Shown here: piece after piece, positions 32,454-43,959 of the stretch | Position numbering within the stretch: the first letter of the stretch is position 1 | How the letters are laid out: the number at the start of each line of letters is the position of its first letter | From: Castanea sativa | Taxonomy: Eukaryota > Streptophyta > Magnoliopsida > Fagales > Fagaceae | Direction of reading: 5' to 3' | DNA: 64,000 bases | NCBI RefSeq assembly: GCF_040712315.1 | Contig: NC_134020.1 | Coordinates: 8,676,825 to 8,740,824 of the forward strand | Translations under genes and position numbers: made by a program | Notes under the pieces: model-generated | What the model saw: only the letters and a program-made list of their open reading frames with translations | Database searches by the model: none | What the model was told of the DNA's origin: nothing

Positions 32454-34293
32454 AAAATAATGCATAAAAGATGAATTCATAGATCAAATAGTAAATTACA
32501 TCCGATTGGCATGAAAATTGGCATGCATGTTAAGAACATATAGAACATGTAATCCAGTGGTTGGATTTTCAAAATGTGAATTCAATAATAAGTTATTGGG
32601 TGATGTAACATTTTTTTGAGTTACAACACGTGTAACTAGAACCCAATTCTATATTTTTTAATTTGATGTGAATTTTAACAAATCTACCGTTAGATTACAT
32701 TATCTTCATATATTTTTTATGCTTATAAAATTTCAAGGTGATCAAATATTAATTTTCATGTTATCAATTAATTGATTAAATTCAAGTTTTTGTAGTTTAA
32801 AATAATGCATAAAAGATGAGTTTATAGATCAAATGGTAAATTACATCCGATTGACATAAAAATTGGTATGGATGTTAAGAACATGTAGAGCATGTAAACC
32901 AATGGTTGAATTTTCAAAATATAAATTCAATAATAAGTTATTGGGTGGTATAACATTTTTTAGAATTACATCAGGTGTAACTTGAACCCAACCCTATATT
33001 TCTTAATTTGATGTGAATTTTGAAAAATCTACTATTAGATTACATTATCTTCGTATATTTTCATGCTTACAAAATTTTAAGGTGATCAAAGATCAATAGT
33101 CATGTCATCAATCAATTGTCTAGATTCAAGTTTTAGTAGTTTAAAATAATGCATAAAAGATGAGTTTATAGATCAAATGGTAAATTACATCCGATTGGCA
33201 TGAAAATTGGCATTTATGTTAAGAACATATAGAACATGTATTCCAATAGTTGGATTTTCAAAATGTGAATTCAATAATAAGTTATTGGGTCATGTAACAT
33301 TTTTTAGAGTTACAACACGTGTAACTAGAACCCAACTCTATATTTTTTAATTCGATGTGAATTTTGACAAATCTACCGTTAGATTACATTATCTTCATAT
33401 ATTTTTCATGCTTATAAAATTTCAAGGTGATCAAATATTAATTGTCATGTCATTAATTAATTGATTAAATTCAAGTTTTTGTAGTTTAAAATAATGCATA
33501 AAAGATGAGTTTATAGATCAAATGGTAAATTACATTTGATTGGCATGAAAATTGGTATGTATGTTAAGAACATGTAGAGTATGTAAACCAACGATTGAAT
33601 ACCCAACCCTATATTTCTTAATTCGATGTGAATATTGACAAATCTACCGTTAGATTACATTATCTTTGTATATTTTCATGCTTACAAAATTTCAAGGTAA
33701 TCAAAGATCAATAGTCATGTCATCGATCAATTGTCTAGATTCAAGTTTTAGTAGTTTAAAATAATGCATAAAAGATGAGTTTATAGATCAAATGGTAAAT
33801 TACATCCGATTGGCATGAAAATTGGCATGCGTGTTAAGAACATATAGAACATGTAATCCAACGGTTGGATTTTTAAAATATGAATTAAATAATAAGTTAT
33901 TGGGTGGTGTAACATTTTTAGAGTTACGTCAAGTGTAACTTGAACCCAACCCTTTATTTCTTAATTCAATGTGAATTTTGACAAATCTACCATTAGATTA
34001 CATTATCTTCATATATTTTTCATGCTTACAAAATTTCAAGGTGATCAAAGATTAGTAGTCATGTCATCAATCAATTGTTTAAATTCAAGTTTTTGTAGTT
34101 TAAAATAATGCATAAAAGATGACTTTATAGATCAAATGGTAAATTACATCCGATTAGCACAAAAATTGGCATGCATGTTAAGACCATAGAGAACATGTAA
34201 TCTAACAGTTGGATTTTCAAAATATGAATTCAATAATAAGTTATTGGGTGGTGTAACATTTTTTTAAGTTACATCAGGTGTAACTTGATACCT
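32454..34293. repeat. Satellite-like tandem array, about 345-bp unit, dimeric pattern
   Basis: AAAATAATGCATAAAAGATG starts recur at 32,454, 32,799, 33,143, 33,488, 33,758 and 34,102. Spacing is 345, 344, 345, 270 and 344. Units 1 and 3 share CAACACGTGTAACTAGAACC and GATCAAATATTAATT. Units 2 and 4 share ACATGTAGAG and GATCAATAGTCATG. This indicates an AB dimer of about 690 bp. Unit 4 has lost about 75 bp, and the last unit is partial. It is non-coding. Confidence 0.9.
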
Positions 34294-35340
34294 AAAAATG
34301 GTTGAAATAACCCCAAAAACCTAAAAACTAACTAAAGTTCCCCCCCAAAACATAAAAAATGAACAAAGTACCCCCCATGCCTGAAAAGATCAAAATACCC
34401 TTGATTACTTGAATACGACCAAAATACCCCCATAAATCGAAAAAATGACAAAAATACCCGTCAAAACCTAAAAAAATGACCAAATACCCCTTAAACATTA
34501 AAAATGAGTTAAGTATTTTATTAATTTTTTAAGTTTCCAGGGCATTTCGGTCAGGTTTTAGGCTTAGGATATGTGTGTAAAATTTTTTAATGCTTAGGGG
34601 GTATTTGGTTTTTTTTTTAGCTTTTGAGGGTATTTTGATCATTTTTTAGGCTTAAAGGGTATTTTTGGTCATTTTTAGGCTCAAGGGTACTTTGGTTTTT
34701 TTTTTTTTTTTTAAATTACTTTCAAAGGTATTTCAATCACTTTTTGGCTTAGGGTGTATATTGGTCATTTTTTAATGCCTAAGGGGTATTTGATTCATTT
34801 TTAGCCGTTGGGGGTATTTTGGTCATCATTTTAGGCAAAAGGGGTGTTTTTAGTCATTTTTAGGTTTCGGTGGTTTTTTGGTCTTTTTTAGGTTTCAATA
34901 GTGTTTTGGCCTTTTTTTAGGCTTCACAGGTATATTAGTTCTTTTTCATTTTTTGGGAATATTTCAACCATTTTTTGGGTGGTAGGGGTGTTTCGGTCAT
35001 TTTTTAAGTTTATCGGGTAAGTTGGCCTTTTTTTAGTCTTAGGGGTATTTAGTCATTTTCAAGGATTATTAAATTATATTTTATTAATTTTGGTATTTTT
35101 TTTTTAGGTTTGAAGGGTATGTTGGTCATTTTTCATGTTATGGGGGTATTTCAGTCATTTTTTGGGTGATAGGGGTGTTTAAGTCATTTTTTAAGTTTAC
35201 GGGTATCTTGCCCTTTTTTTAGTCTTAAGGGTATTTCAGTCATTTTAATGATTATTAAATTATATTTTATTAATTTTGGTACTCGAGTTTCATCTTATAT
35301 TTCTATTAATTATTAAATTATATTTTATTAATTTTTTGTA
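34294..35340. repeat. GGTATTTTGGTCATTTTT minisatellite, second block
   Basis: The same word family as 1-1,411. It opens with the AAAATGACCAAAATACCCC orientation (34,300-34,510) and then switches to GGGGTATTTTGGTCATTTTT (34,530-35,290). It is attached directly to the satellite array on its left. Confidence 0.8.
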
Positions 35341-35362
35341 TTAAATTATATTTTATTACTTT

Positions 35363-35640
35363 TAGTGTAGGAAAAAAAAGTCCCTAAAGGCCTATTACTG
35401 CGGTTTTAAGAGCCTATTACGGCGGTTTTAAAAACGCTGCTATAGGTCCGAAGTAAAATCCATCTTCCGTAATTTTCAAAAATATTTGAAAATTTCATGA
35501 CTTATTGTGTCAGCTTACAGTCGTTGCAATAAGTGAAAAAGTCGCCATAATAGGTTTAAAAGGTATTACAGCGGTTTATGCCGCTGCAATAAGTTCTATT
35601 TTCGTCACAATAAGTCCCTCGTACCACTTAAAAATTGTCA
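35363..35640 (+). mobile_element. Possible degenerate CACTA end with subterminal repeats
   Basis: The sequence after TAGTGTAGGAAAAAAAAGTCC carries CCTATTACGGCGGTTTTAAA, GCCGCTGCAATAAG and similar words in both orientations, typical of CACTA subterminal regions. The terminal pentamer itself is not intact and the other end was not found. Confidence 0.5.
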
Positions 35641-38600
35641 GACTTCCACTTATTTTTTTCAGCTTCCCACCATTTTGGCCTCTCATTTTCGGTCTCCCAT
35701 TACATTACTTCAGATATTTTCCTCTCACACACATTTTCTCTCCCTCTCCCTCTCCCTCTCTCTCTCTTTCTCTCTCAAGGATCTCCCTTAACCCACTTCC
35801 CCTCCTCCTCTCTTCTTCTTTACTCAAAACCCACCATTTCTTTTCCAAAATTTCAAACACAAAAATACTACCCAAAACCACAAACCCTACCCAAAGCAAG
35901 GTAAGTCTCTCTAGCACTCACCAGCTCTCTCCCTTGTATCCAGCTTCCAAGTATCCCGCCGGTGGAGACCATTTTTGCAAGAAAAAGACTCCTCCTTTTG
36001 GTGAAGCAAGGTTGGAGGGTAAGTCTTTTTTTCTTCTTCTTCTTTGATTCTATGGGTAGGAAAATCATGCTTAGGACTGAAAATTTGTGGGTTTAAATTA
36101 GAGAACCTGATTGGGATAAAAAGTTTTTTAAAAAGCTTTAATCTTGATGGGGACAACACTATATGGGCACGAAGAAAATGGGAAATTCGATTTTCTCCTT
36201 TTGTATTTAGGAATGAAAGTGGGTTTAAGTTATGCCTACCATCTGTTCGATGAAATGCTCCAATAACTCTCTCTCTTTTGTAATGTAGAGCGTGTGATGC
36301 TTTGTTTTTTTTTTTTTTTTTTGTTCCGATCATACTTTAGAGTTGAACGAACAAATGGGTTTCTTTTTTTCTTTTTTAAACATTTTTTTCCAGTGTGACT
36401 TGTTTCGAAAATTTTAAGCTAGCTTAGTAGAATCAATATTACATAGTTGTAGCTATTGAAGTGCATTTAAGTTTCTTTTTATTCAGTGTTTTGTTTCTAA
36501 TGATTTACAAGTTTCAACTGACCCAGTCTTAGTTTCATTGATCTCTGAGTTTTGGTATTGGAAGGATAACAAGAAAGCAAAAATGGATGGTAAGGGAAAG
36601 CTACTACAAGCTTTATAGATTTCTCATATGTTGTTCTTCAATGAATTTTATATGAATATATGGATAACTACTTCTGAATTGCTCGTTATATGAATTTGTT
36701 TTCCTGAGAAGTTTAGGGGTTAGTGTTTTATGTAAAGTGGTATTTGTTGCTTAAAAAAAAAATCTGTGTGCCATCTGACATAATTTGCAAGTTGTTGGAA
36801 ATCTGAACATGAAATGTGCTTGTTCCTTCATTTAATATGTATGATTATAAGAACAATAACTAGATTGATGACCAAAGAAACAGGTTTATGTCAATATGTG
36901 TTAGTAGTATAACTCTCAATGTGCTGTCAACTTTGTATTCATGTAACATGCATGGCTATACTTGAGGTTGTGGTTTCATAGCACTAGACCACTACTACAG
37001 GGTCCACAAGAAATAAAGCTTAATGTACTTATCAAAAAAGAAAAAGAAAGAAGGCTTAATGCTATTTTTATTTGAATTGTTGAGGTCTGATATAAGAATG
37101 GTAAAATTGATATTTGTATGTATTTACTTTGATGCACTTTTTCTATTTAATCGGTCCTACCCTCTACCGCCGACACCAACAACCTCCACCACAACCACCA
37201 CGTCCATCCCCAGACTCTTCCCCTCCCTCAGCCGCCCAAAACGCTCCAGAAGGTTTACGAATCCCTAAACTTTTTTGCATGTTTTGTGCATTTATTTGCT
37301 TTGATTTTATTTAAGTTTGTGATATAATGATATTATTTCTGAGTTTGTTAGGTTTTCAGCACATATATGGTATGATTTTGGACTTCGGCATTTGGGTTTG
37401 GATTGTTAAATGCTTGAATTTTGATTTAATTATTTCAATCCAAATACTTTTCATTCGCCCTTTATTTGTAACGTGGTATATATTGTTGAACTTGGATTTA
37501 TATTGCACTAGGAATTTATAGTTTTGTGTATTGTGTGCTTGGTCCATTGGATGCCACTTAGGGCTCTTGACTACAAAGTGGTGGTGGTGCTCGCTTATCT
37601 TTAAACCTCTATCCTTGGTGAAGGAAGGAATTAAGCCAGGCTCTTTATGTGGCAGTAGTGCTAACAAAAATTTGATCATAGGCAATCTTGTTAAGGGGAG
37701 TATACCATTGATCACTTGGTGTTGTGTGCGTAAGGCAAGTCCTTAAAATATTAATTATTTGATAGATACATATTCTAAAAAGACTTAATTATCAACAATT
37801 TCCTTGTTATCTAATTATCCATTTTATTCCTGTGCAAACAAGCTTGGTAAAAATCAACAGCCAATCACATAAATTATTCAATTAATTTTAATTGTTTAAC
37901 CAATTAGAATTAACTTCATTTAATCACACGTGATCAGTTTCACCCTCATACATTGCATGTAGACCGTGAAAACTTGATCTTATGATATCTTTCAATCTGA
38001 CAATCCAATTCGAGATTTGGGCATATCATCACTACCGTTAAAATCTTAAGATCATTCTTATGATATGTGATGCATGATTTAATGCATGAAATGCAACTAT
38101 GATTTTTGGGAACTTGAAATGGTCATTTTAGTCATCTTCCAAAATTAAATTATGGGTGCAAAATCAAGCGCCTATGTTCATTAAGATGATCATATTCAAG
38201 CCTATTTCAGTTGGGTTTAAACAAAATTTAAAATCAGAGTGTTCAAATTTTTATTTAAAGGGTCAAAATAAAAAGTTTTATATATAATTTTCATTTTGGG
38301 GCCAGATTAGGGGGTTCAAAAAACTATATATCACACATTCTCCTTGTAGCCAAACCCAAACCAACACTACCATTCCATCACCAGTTAAACCCATAATCCT
38401 AGGTCTAGGAGCTAGGGTTTTGGATTTGACTAGTAGTTGAGGCATGAATGAGCTTCACAAATGGTTTAAACAGTGATGGCGTGATTCAGGTTGGGTGCAT
38501 TTGGGACTCATTAACATCACAATTTTGGTAGTAGTTGCTTAGGTTTGGCAAAAAATTTGAAAGTTATTACAATATATTTGAAAACACCCATTCAAATCTA

Positions 38601-38902
38601 TTAAAAAATACCTTAGGATCATATCAACAAGTTAATAGGAAATCATTAACACAATGGCAATACTTATTTTGCTTAGGAGAACCAAGGTTTAGATTCTCCA
38701 TTTTCATTATTGTAACTATTGAATGAATAAAAAATCAATCAACCCTCCCCCCTCCATTTTTTTTTTTTTGTTGCTATGTACAATTAAAAGCCACTTATTA
38801 CTTTGGTAATAGAGTATTTTTAACTTAAATTATTAATTTTATTTTTGATAGGTATATGTTAGTGGAGATGAGAGGGTTTTGAATCATAGAAAATGACACT
38901 AC
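35641..38902. other. No recognised gene; possible transposon 5' region
   Basis: 35,735-35,780 is a CT-rich microsatellite, followed by leader-like sequence with two GTAAGT donor-like sites (35,900 and 36,019). 37,160-37,260 is proline-rich in one frame (RRHQQPPPQPP) but has no known domain. If the CACTA reading of 35,363 is right, this could be the start of its gene. From 37,750 to 38,902 the sequence is AT-rich without signals. The longer ORFs at 35,505-36,047 and the minus-strand ones at 35,911-36,333 and 37,356-37,715 have no motif and poor composition. Confidence 0.4.
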
Positions 38903-39777
38903 AAAAGTATTAGGGTTTATACCCTAAAATCCAATTTATTGACATGTTATAAAAATTAAATTGTTTAATTATATAAGACTATTTGTATATGAACTAATTG
39001 AACATTATCATATAGTCATTGAAATGCATTGTATGCGATTTATGTGATTAGTTACCGAATATATAAATCTCAAGTTTTTTGTAAACTCAAAAATGTAGTT
39101 CGCAGTCAGTGATGAAATTGAGCATTTCATCTATGAAAACTATAACATAATGGTTTGTCTTGATCATGGAAATGAAGACTTCTAGTTGATGTGTTGGTGT
39201 CATAAGTGTGTAAAGCACATTGAACTGGACCACTATAAGATTAATTATTTAATTAACAACTGTGTTATGAATAATAAATCTCATGACTTCTATTTTCATA
39301 GACTCTCAATCTTGAGAGGATTGTGAACCTGGTCATGAAATGTAGGTTGCTTTATTATATCAGTAGTGAGATTTAATCTAATGGTCAAAACCTCAGTATG
39401 TTGGGTAACCACACGTAGTGTTGAGGGAACACATATTCTCAAAATGAAATCCATAGTCTCTTTTTATAAAGACACGAAATATCCCCTTGAGATGAGTTTA
39501 ATGGGAACTAGCTATTCAAGGTACTAGGCCCAGCTACTTTAGTAAAGAGTTACTAAAGTTTATTTAATGAAATTAGATTTCCTAAAATATATGAATAACT
39601 AAAAGATTAAACCGAAGACTTAAGGAATAAAATAGTTATTTACAATGTAACAGTTTATTATGACTTTGTTCACTATGGCTGTTTCAAGGAGGAGTCAAAT
39701 GATATTATATTAGAGTCTTGAGATATAATTTATTAATAAGGCTTAAAGTGCAATTATATTTTCATAGCTGTACTTGT

Positions 39778-42556
39778 TGATGGAAAATTACATGTTTGTA
39801 TCGCATACAAAACATACGCAGCGGAAAATTAACGGATCTATTTTATTCGCAATTGATAACATATACTATGTAAATTTCAAAATTCAAGAATAAGAGAGGG
39901 TACCTTAGTGCGGTGAAATTAAAATCAAGAATTAGAAGTACTCGAGAATACTTTTAATCTTCACTCCAATTCCACTTTGCGCCCAAGAAGTGTGGTCTCT
40001 CAATCAGTTTCTAAGAAAGAATGATAGAGTATCTCATTCTCACATACACACCATTTCACAATGATGTCTTACTTTTTCATATATCCAAATTCTGTCTGTT
40101 TCTCTCCTTATAACTGATTATCTAATTGGGCTAACCTTTTGGGCCTTTCCAATTGGGTTTTAGTATGTGGCTTGGAGTGGGACCAAAAGGGACCAATAAG
40201 ACATTAACTCCAATGGGCCTTGGGCTTTTCTGTCAACTCTTGACAAGTCCAAAGTTACCATTAACTATATTAATATCACTATATAAATATAGTTGTACTC
40301 TAGGCCTTATTTATAAATTATATCCCAAGACTTTATTATACATGCAACCCCTTCATAATATATTTGTAGTAATACAAAGTCATGAATATAAACTGCCACT
40401 TTGTAAATTACTACTAAAGGAAAAATTTTGGTTTTGCATCTCATGCAAAACCCACAGCGGAAGCAACAAACAATGATCTATTTCATTCATGATTGATAAC
40501 ATGCACTATGTAAATTTCAGAATTTAAGAACAAGATAGCGTACCTTGGTGTGGAGAAATTCAAAACAAATATTAGAAGCACTTAGGAACACTTTTAATCT
40601 TCACTCCAATTCCACTTTATGCCCAAGATGTGTGGTCTCTCAATCAGTTTTCAAAGGGAGAATGAAAGTGTGTCTCACACTCTCTAACACACCGTTTCTT
40701 ATTTCACTAATAAAAATTCTGTATGTCTTTCCCTTTATAAGTAACTGATTATCTAATTGGGCTGGCCTATTAAGCCTTTCCAATTGGGCTTTAGTGTGTG
40801 GCTTGGAGTGGGACCAAAAGGGACCAATAAGACACTAGCTCCAATGGGCCTTGGGCTTTTCCGTCAACTCTTGACAAGCCCAAAGTTACCATTAATTATA
40901 TTTAATACCACTATATAAATATAATTGCACTCTAGGCCTTATTAATAAATTATATCCCAAGACTTTATTATGCATGCAACCCCTTCATTAAAATATTCGT
41001 AGTAATCCAAAGTCATGAATATAGACTGCCACTTTGAAGATTACTACATCTTAATCCTTGAGTACCCGGTTTAATCCTTTATGTTATTCGTCATATATTT
41101 ATGAAATCCAATTTCATAAATATATACTTTAGTAACTCCTTACTAAAGTGGTTAGGCCCAACACTCTGAATAACTAAATCCATTAAACTTATCTCAAGGG
41201 AATATTTTGTATCTCCATTAAGAGACTATGAATTCTATCTTGAGAATATATGTTCCATCAACACTAAATGCGGATGCCCAACATACTGAGGTTTTGACCA
41301 TAACTAATAGATCTCACTCCTGATATATCAAAGTAACATACATCTCATAATCAGGTCCATTATTCTCTCAGGATTTAGAGTTGATGTAAATAGAAGTCGT
41401 GAGATTTATTATTCATTTGACAGTCGTTAGGAGAATAATAAATCTCACAGCGGTCCAGTTCAATATGTCTTAACTCTTAAAACATATCAACATACCAACT
41501 AGAAGTCTCCACTTCCATGATCAAGACAAATCATCTTAGTTGATATGTTATAGTCTTTGTAGATGAAACGCCCAATTTCATCATCGACTACGAACTAAAC
41601 TTCTGAGTTTACAAAGAACTTGTGATTTATATCTTCTATGACTTTTCACATAAATCACATACAATGCATCTCATGGACTATGATAATGTCTTAGTTCATT
41701 TATAGATAGTCTCATATAATTAAACAATTTAATTATTAAATACATGCCAATAAATTGGGTTTTAGGGCATAAACCCCAACAACTACATCTTATCCTTGAG
41801 TACCCGGTTTAATCCTTTAAAGTTATTCGTTATATATTTATGAAATCCAATTTCATAAATATATACTTTAGTAACTTTTTACCAAAGTGGTTAGGCTTAA
41901 CTCTCTAAATAATTGAATTCATTAAACTTATCTCAAGGAAATATTTTATATCTCGATTAATAGACTATGAATTCCATCTTGAGAATATATGTTCCATCAG
42001 CACTAAATGTGGCTGCCCAACATACTGAGATTTTGACCGTTACTTTAGATCTCACTCCTGATATGTCAAAACAACCTACATTTCATGATCAGGTCCATTA
42101 TCCTCTCAGGATTAAGAGTTCATGTAAATAGAAGTCGTAAGATTTATTATTCATTTGATAGTCATTAGGAGAATAATAAATCTTACAACGGTCCAGTTCA
42201 ATATGTCTTAACTCTTAAAACATATCAACTAAAAGTTTACACTTTCATGATCAAGAAAAATCATCTTAGTTGATATGTTATAGTCTTCATAGATGAAATG
42301 CTCAATTTCATCACCAACTACGAACTATAATTCTGAGTTTACAAAGAACTTATGATTTATATTTTCTGTGACTTTTCACATAAATCACATACTATGCATC
42401 TCATGGACTATATGATAATATCCAATATTCATGTTATCATTATTTTAGATTATAATAAAATAACTTTATTAATCACAATATTAAGTCATACACAATGTCA
42501 TACATAATATTATACATAACATTATACAATAGGATTTAAGGGCATTAATCCTAACA
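39778..42556 (-). repeat. Solo LTR family S, copy 4, inside copy 3
   Basis: It starts TGATGGAAAATTAC and ends AATCCTAACA, flanked by perfect CTTGT (39,773-39,777 and 42,557-42,561). The net length without copy 5 is about 1,407 bp. The orientation is opposite to its host copy. Confidence 0.9.
40415..41781 (-). repeat. Solo LTR family S, copy 5, inside copy 4
   Basis: 1,367 bp from TAAAGGAAAAATTTTGG to AAACCCCAACA, flanked by perfect ACTAC (40,410-40,414 and 41,782-41,786). It carries the perfect hairpin GGTTTTGCAT/ATGCAAAACC at 40,430-40,452. Confidence 0.9.
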
Positions 42557-43302
42557 CTTGTTATATAATTAATCATAACTTTGGATTTGTCAAGAGTTGA
42601 TGGAAGCTTGAAGCCCATTGGAGCTAGAGCTTTCTTTATCTCTTTTGTCCCATCCTAAGCCACATACTAAAGCCCAATTAGGCTGGCCAAAAGACTAACC
42701 TAATTAGATAACCAATTGTTTATTTAATAAGAGTTATTAAATAAAGTAACTACCTAGATAGTTAAAATGTAGGTATGATTAAAAGAAGAGAAAACAATTT
42801 TCTCTTTGATCTCTCTTGAACAAGAACGTATGTAAGAACTGATTGAGAGGCTACACATCTTGGGCACCATGTGAAATTCGGATGAAGATCAAAGGTCTTC
42901 TCAATTCTTGTTTTTGAATTTCACTACATCAAGGTACATTTTCTATTCTTTGTTCTAGAATTTAAGGTTATATGTTATCTCTCATGAATGAAGTAGATTA
43001 TTGTGTTGCTTCCTCTGCATGTTTTGTATGAGATGCAAAAATATGTTTTCCTACAAAAAGATGCCATTACCAATGAGCTAAAAGTAAATTATCTTAGAAA
43101 TGTAACATATATAACACATACATTGAGGCACTTGGTTCATGTATGAGTCATGGACCTAAATATTATATAATTATGACAACAAGTGAGAATGGAGATGACA
43201 AGGTATATTTGAACATTAATTCTTATCGAAAAGGATATCAAGTAATAATTTTAATTATAAAGCTCCATAACTATTTTAGAGTTAAGTATTTGATATGCTA
43301 TT

Positions 43303-43931
43303 TGTGGGTGAGTTAGGCCCGGGCAACCATGTCTACTCGCTTGATCAAAACCCAACATAAAGCCCGAGGCCCATTAGAAGAATTGAACTTGGTACACAAG
43401 GAAGGATTTATCCTTGGGCCTTATCATAAAGGGCCAAATCCTGAGATCGAGACTGTGGCCGAGAGGACGGTAACTTGAGAGACTCTTTAGCGGTCGGCTA
43501 AATGCTGACCGATAACGAGGGTAGCTGAGGTGAAACATGAACCTAGCAAGATCGGTAGCCAAGGACTGATAGTGCCATTAAGGAATCACCTCAAAACTCT
43601 ATTTGGCGTCTTGAACAAGTTCCAAGGGAATCCTCTAAAGTTGTGAGGATCCCTTGGGATTTTGATGAACATAGGAATATGTGTGAAGGGGGGAGATAAT
43701 GATTATGACTCCACTAATAAGAGACTATAAGAAGGGGAAGAAGGTGGAGGAGAAGGGGTTGAAAAATCTAGGGAATGAAAAAGCAATAGAGAGGAGAAAC
43801 ATAGGGAAACACTAGGGAATTGAGAGAAACCAAGGGAAGTTTAGTGCCTAATCTATTGGATCGAGTCTTAACCCACATCTAAATAAATTATGACCCAAAT
43901 ACTCTACTGAGAACAACTTTGGGTGACTACA
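43303..43931 (+). repeat. Element B 5' LTR
   Basis: 629 bp from TGTGGGTGAGTTAGG to GGTGACTACA, next to the primer binding site. The first ~257 bp have no match in the right LTR. It has GGCCC-containing words at 43,316-43,435. Confidence 0.88.
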
Positions 43932-43950
43932 ATTGGCATCGTCTGTGGGG
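43932..43950 (+). other. Primer binding site of element B
   Basis: ATTGGCATCGTCTGTGGGG directly follows the LTR terminal CA, and it resembles the element A site. Confidence 0.75.
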
Positions 43951-43959
43951 ATCCTACTC

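Larger units (their letters stand above)
38908..43055 (+). repeat. Solo LTR family S, copy 3 (outermost of a three-level nest)
   Basis: It starts TATTAGGGTTTATACCC (TG mutated) and ends TTTTCCTACA, flanked by perfect AAAAG (38,903-38,907 and 43,056-43,060). The net length without copy 4 is about 1,364 bp. Confidence 0.88.

Noticed and set aside
35505..36333. 180-residue plus-strand and 140-residue minus-strand ORFs
   Set aside because: Driven by CT-rich leader-like sequence; biased composition, no domain, and they overlap each other on opposite strands.
37356..37715. 119-residue minus-strand ORF
   Set aside because: No recognisable motif, no promoter or splice context, and it overlaps plus-strand ORFs of similar quality.
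38897..38907. CACTACAAAAG as a CACTA transposon end
   Set aside because: No subterminal repeats follow once the nested S LTRs are removed (sequence resumes GATGCCATTACC at 43,061); likely chance.
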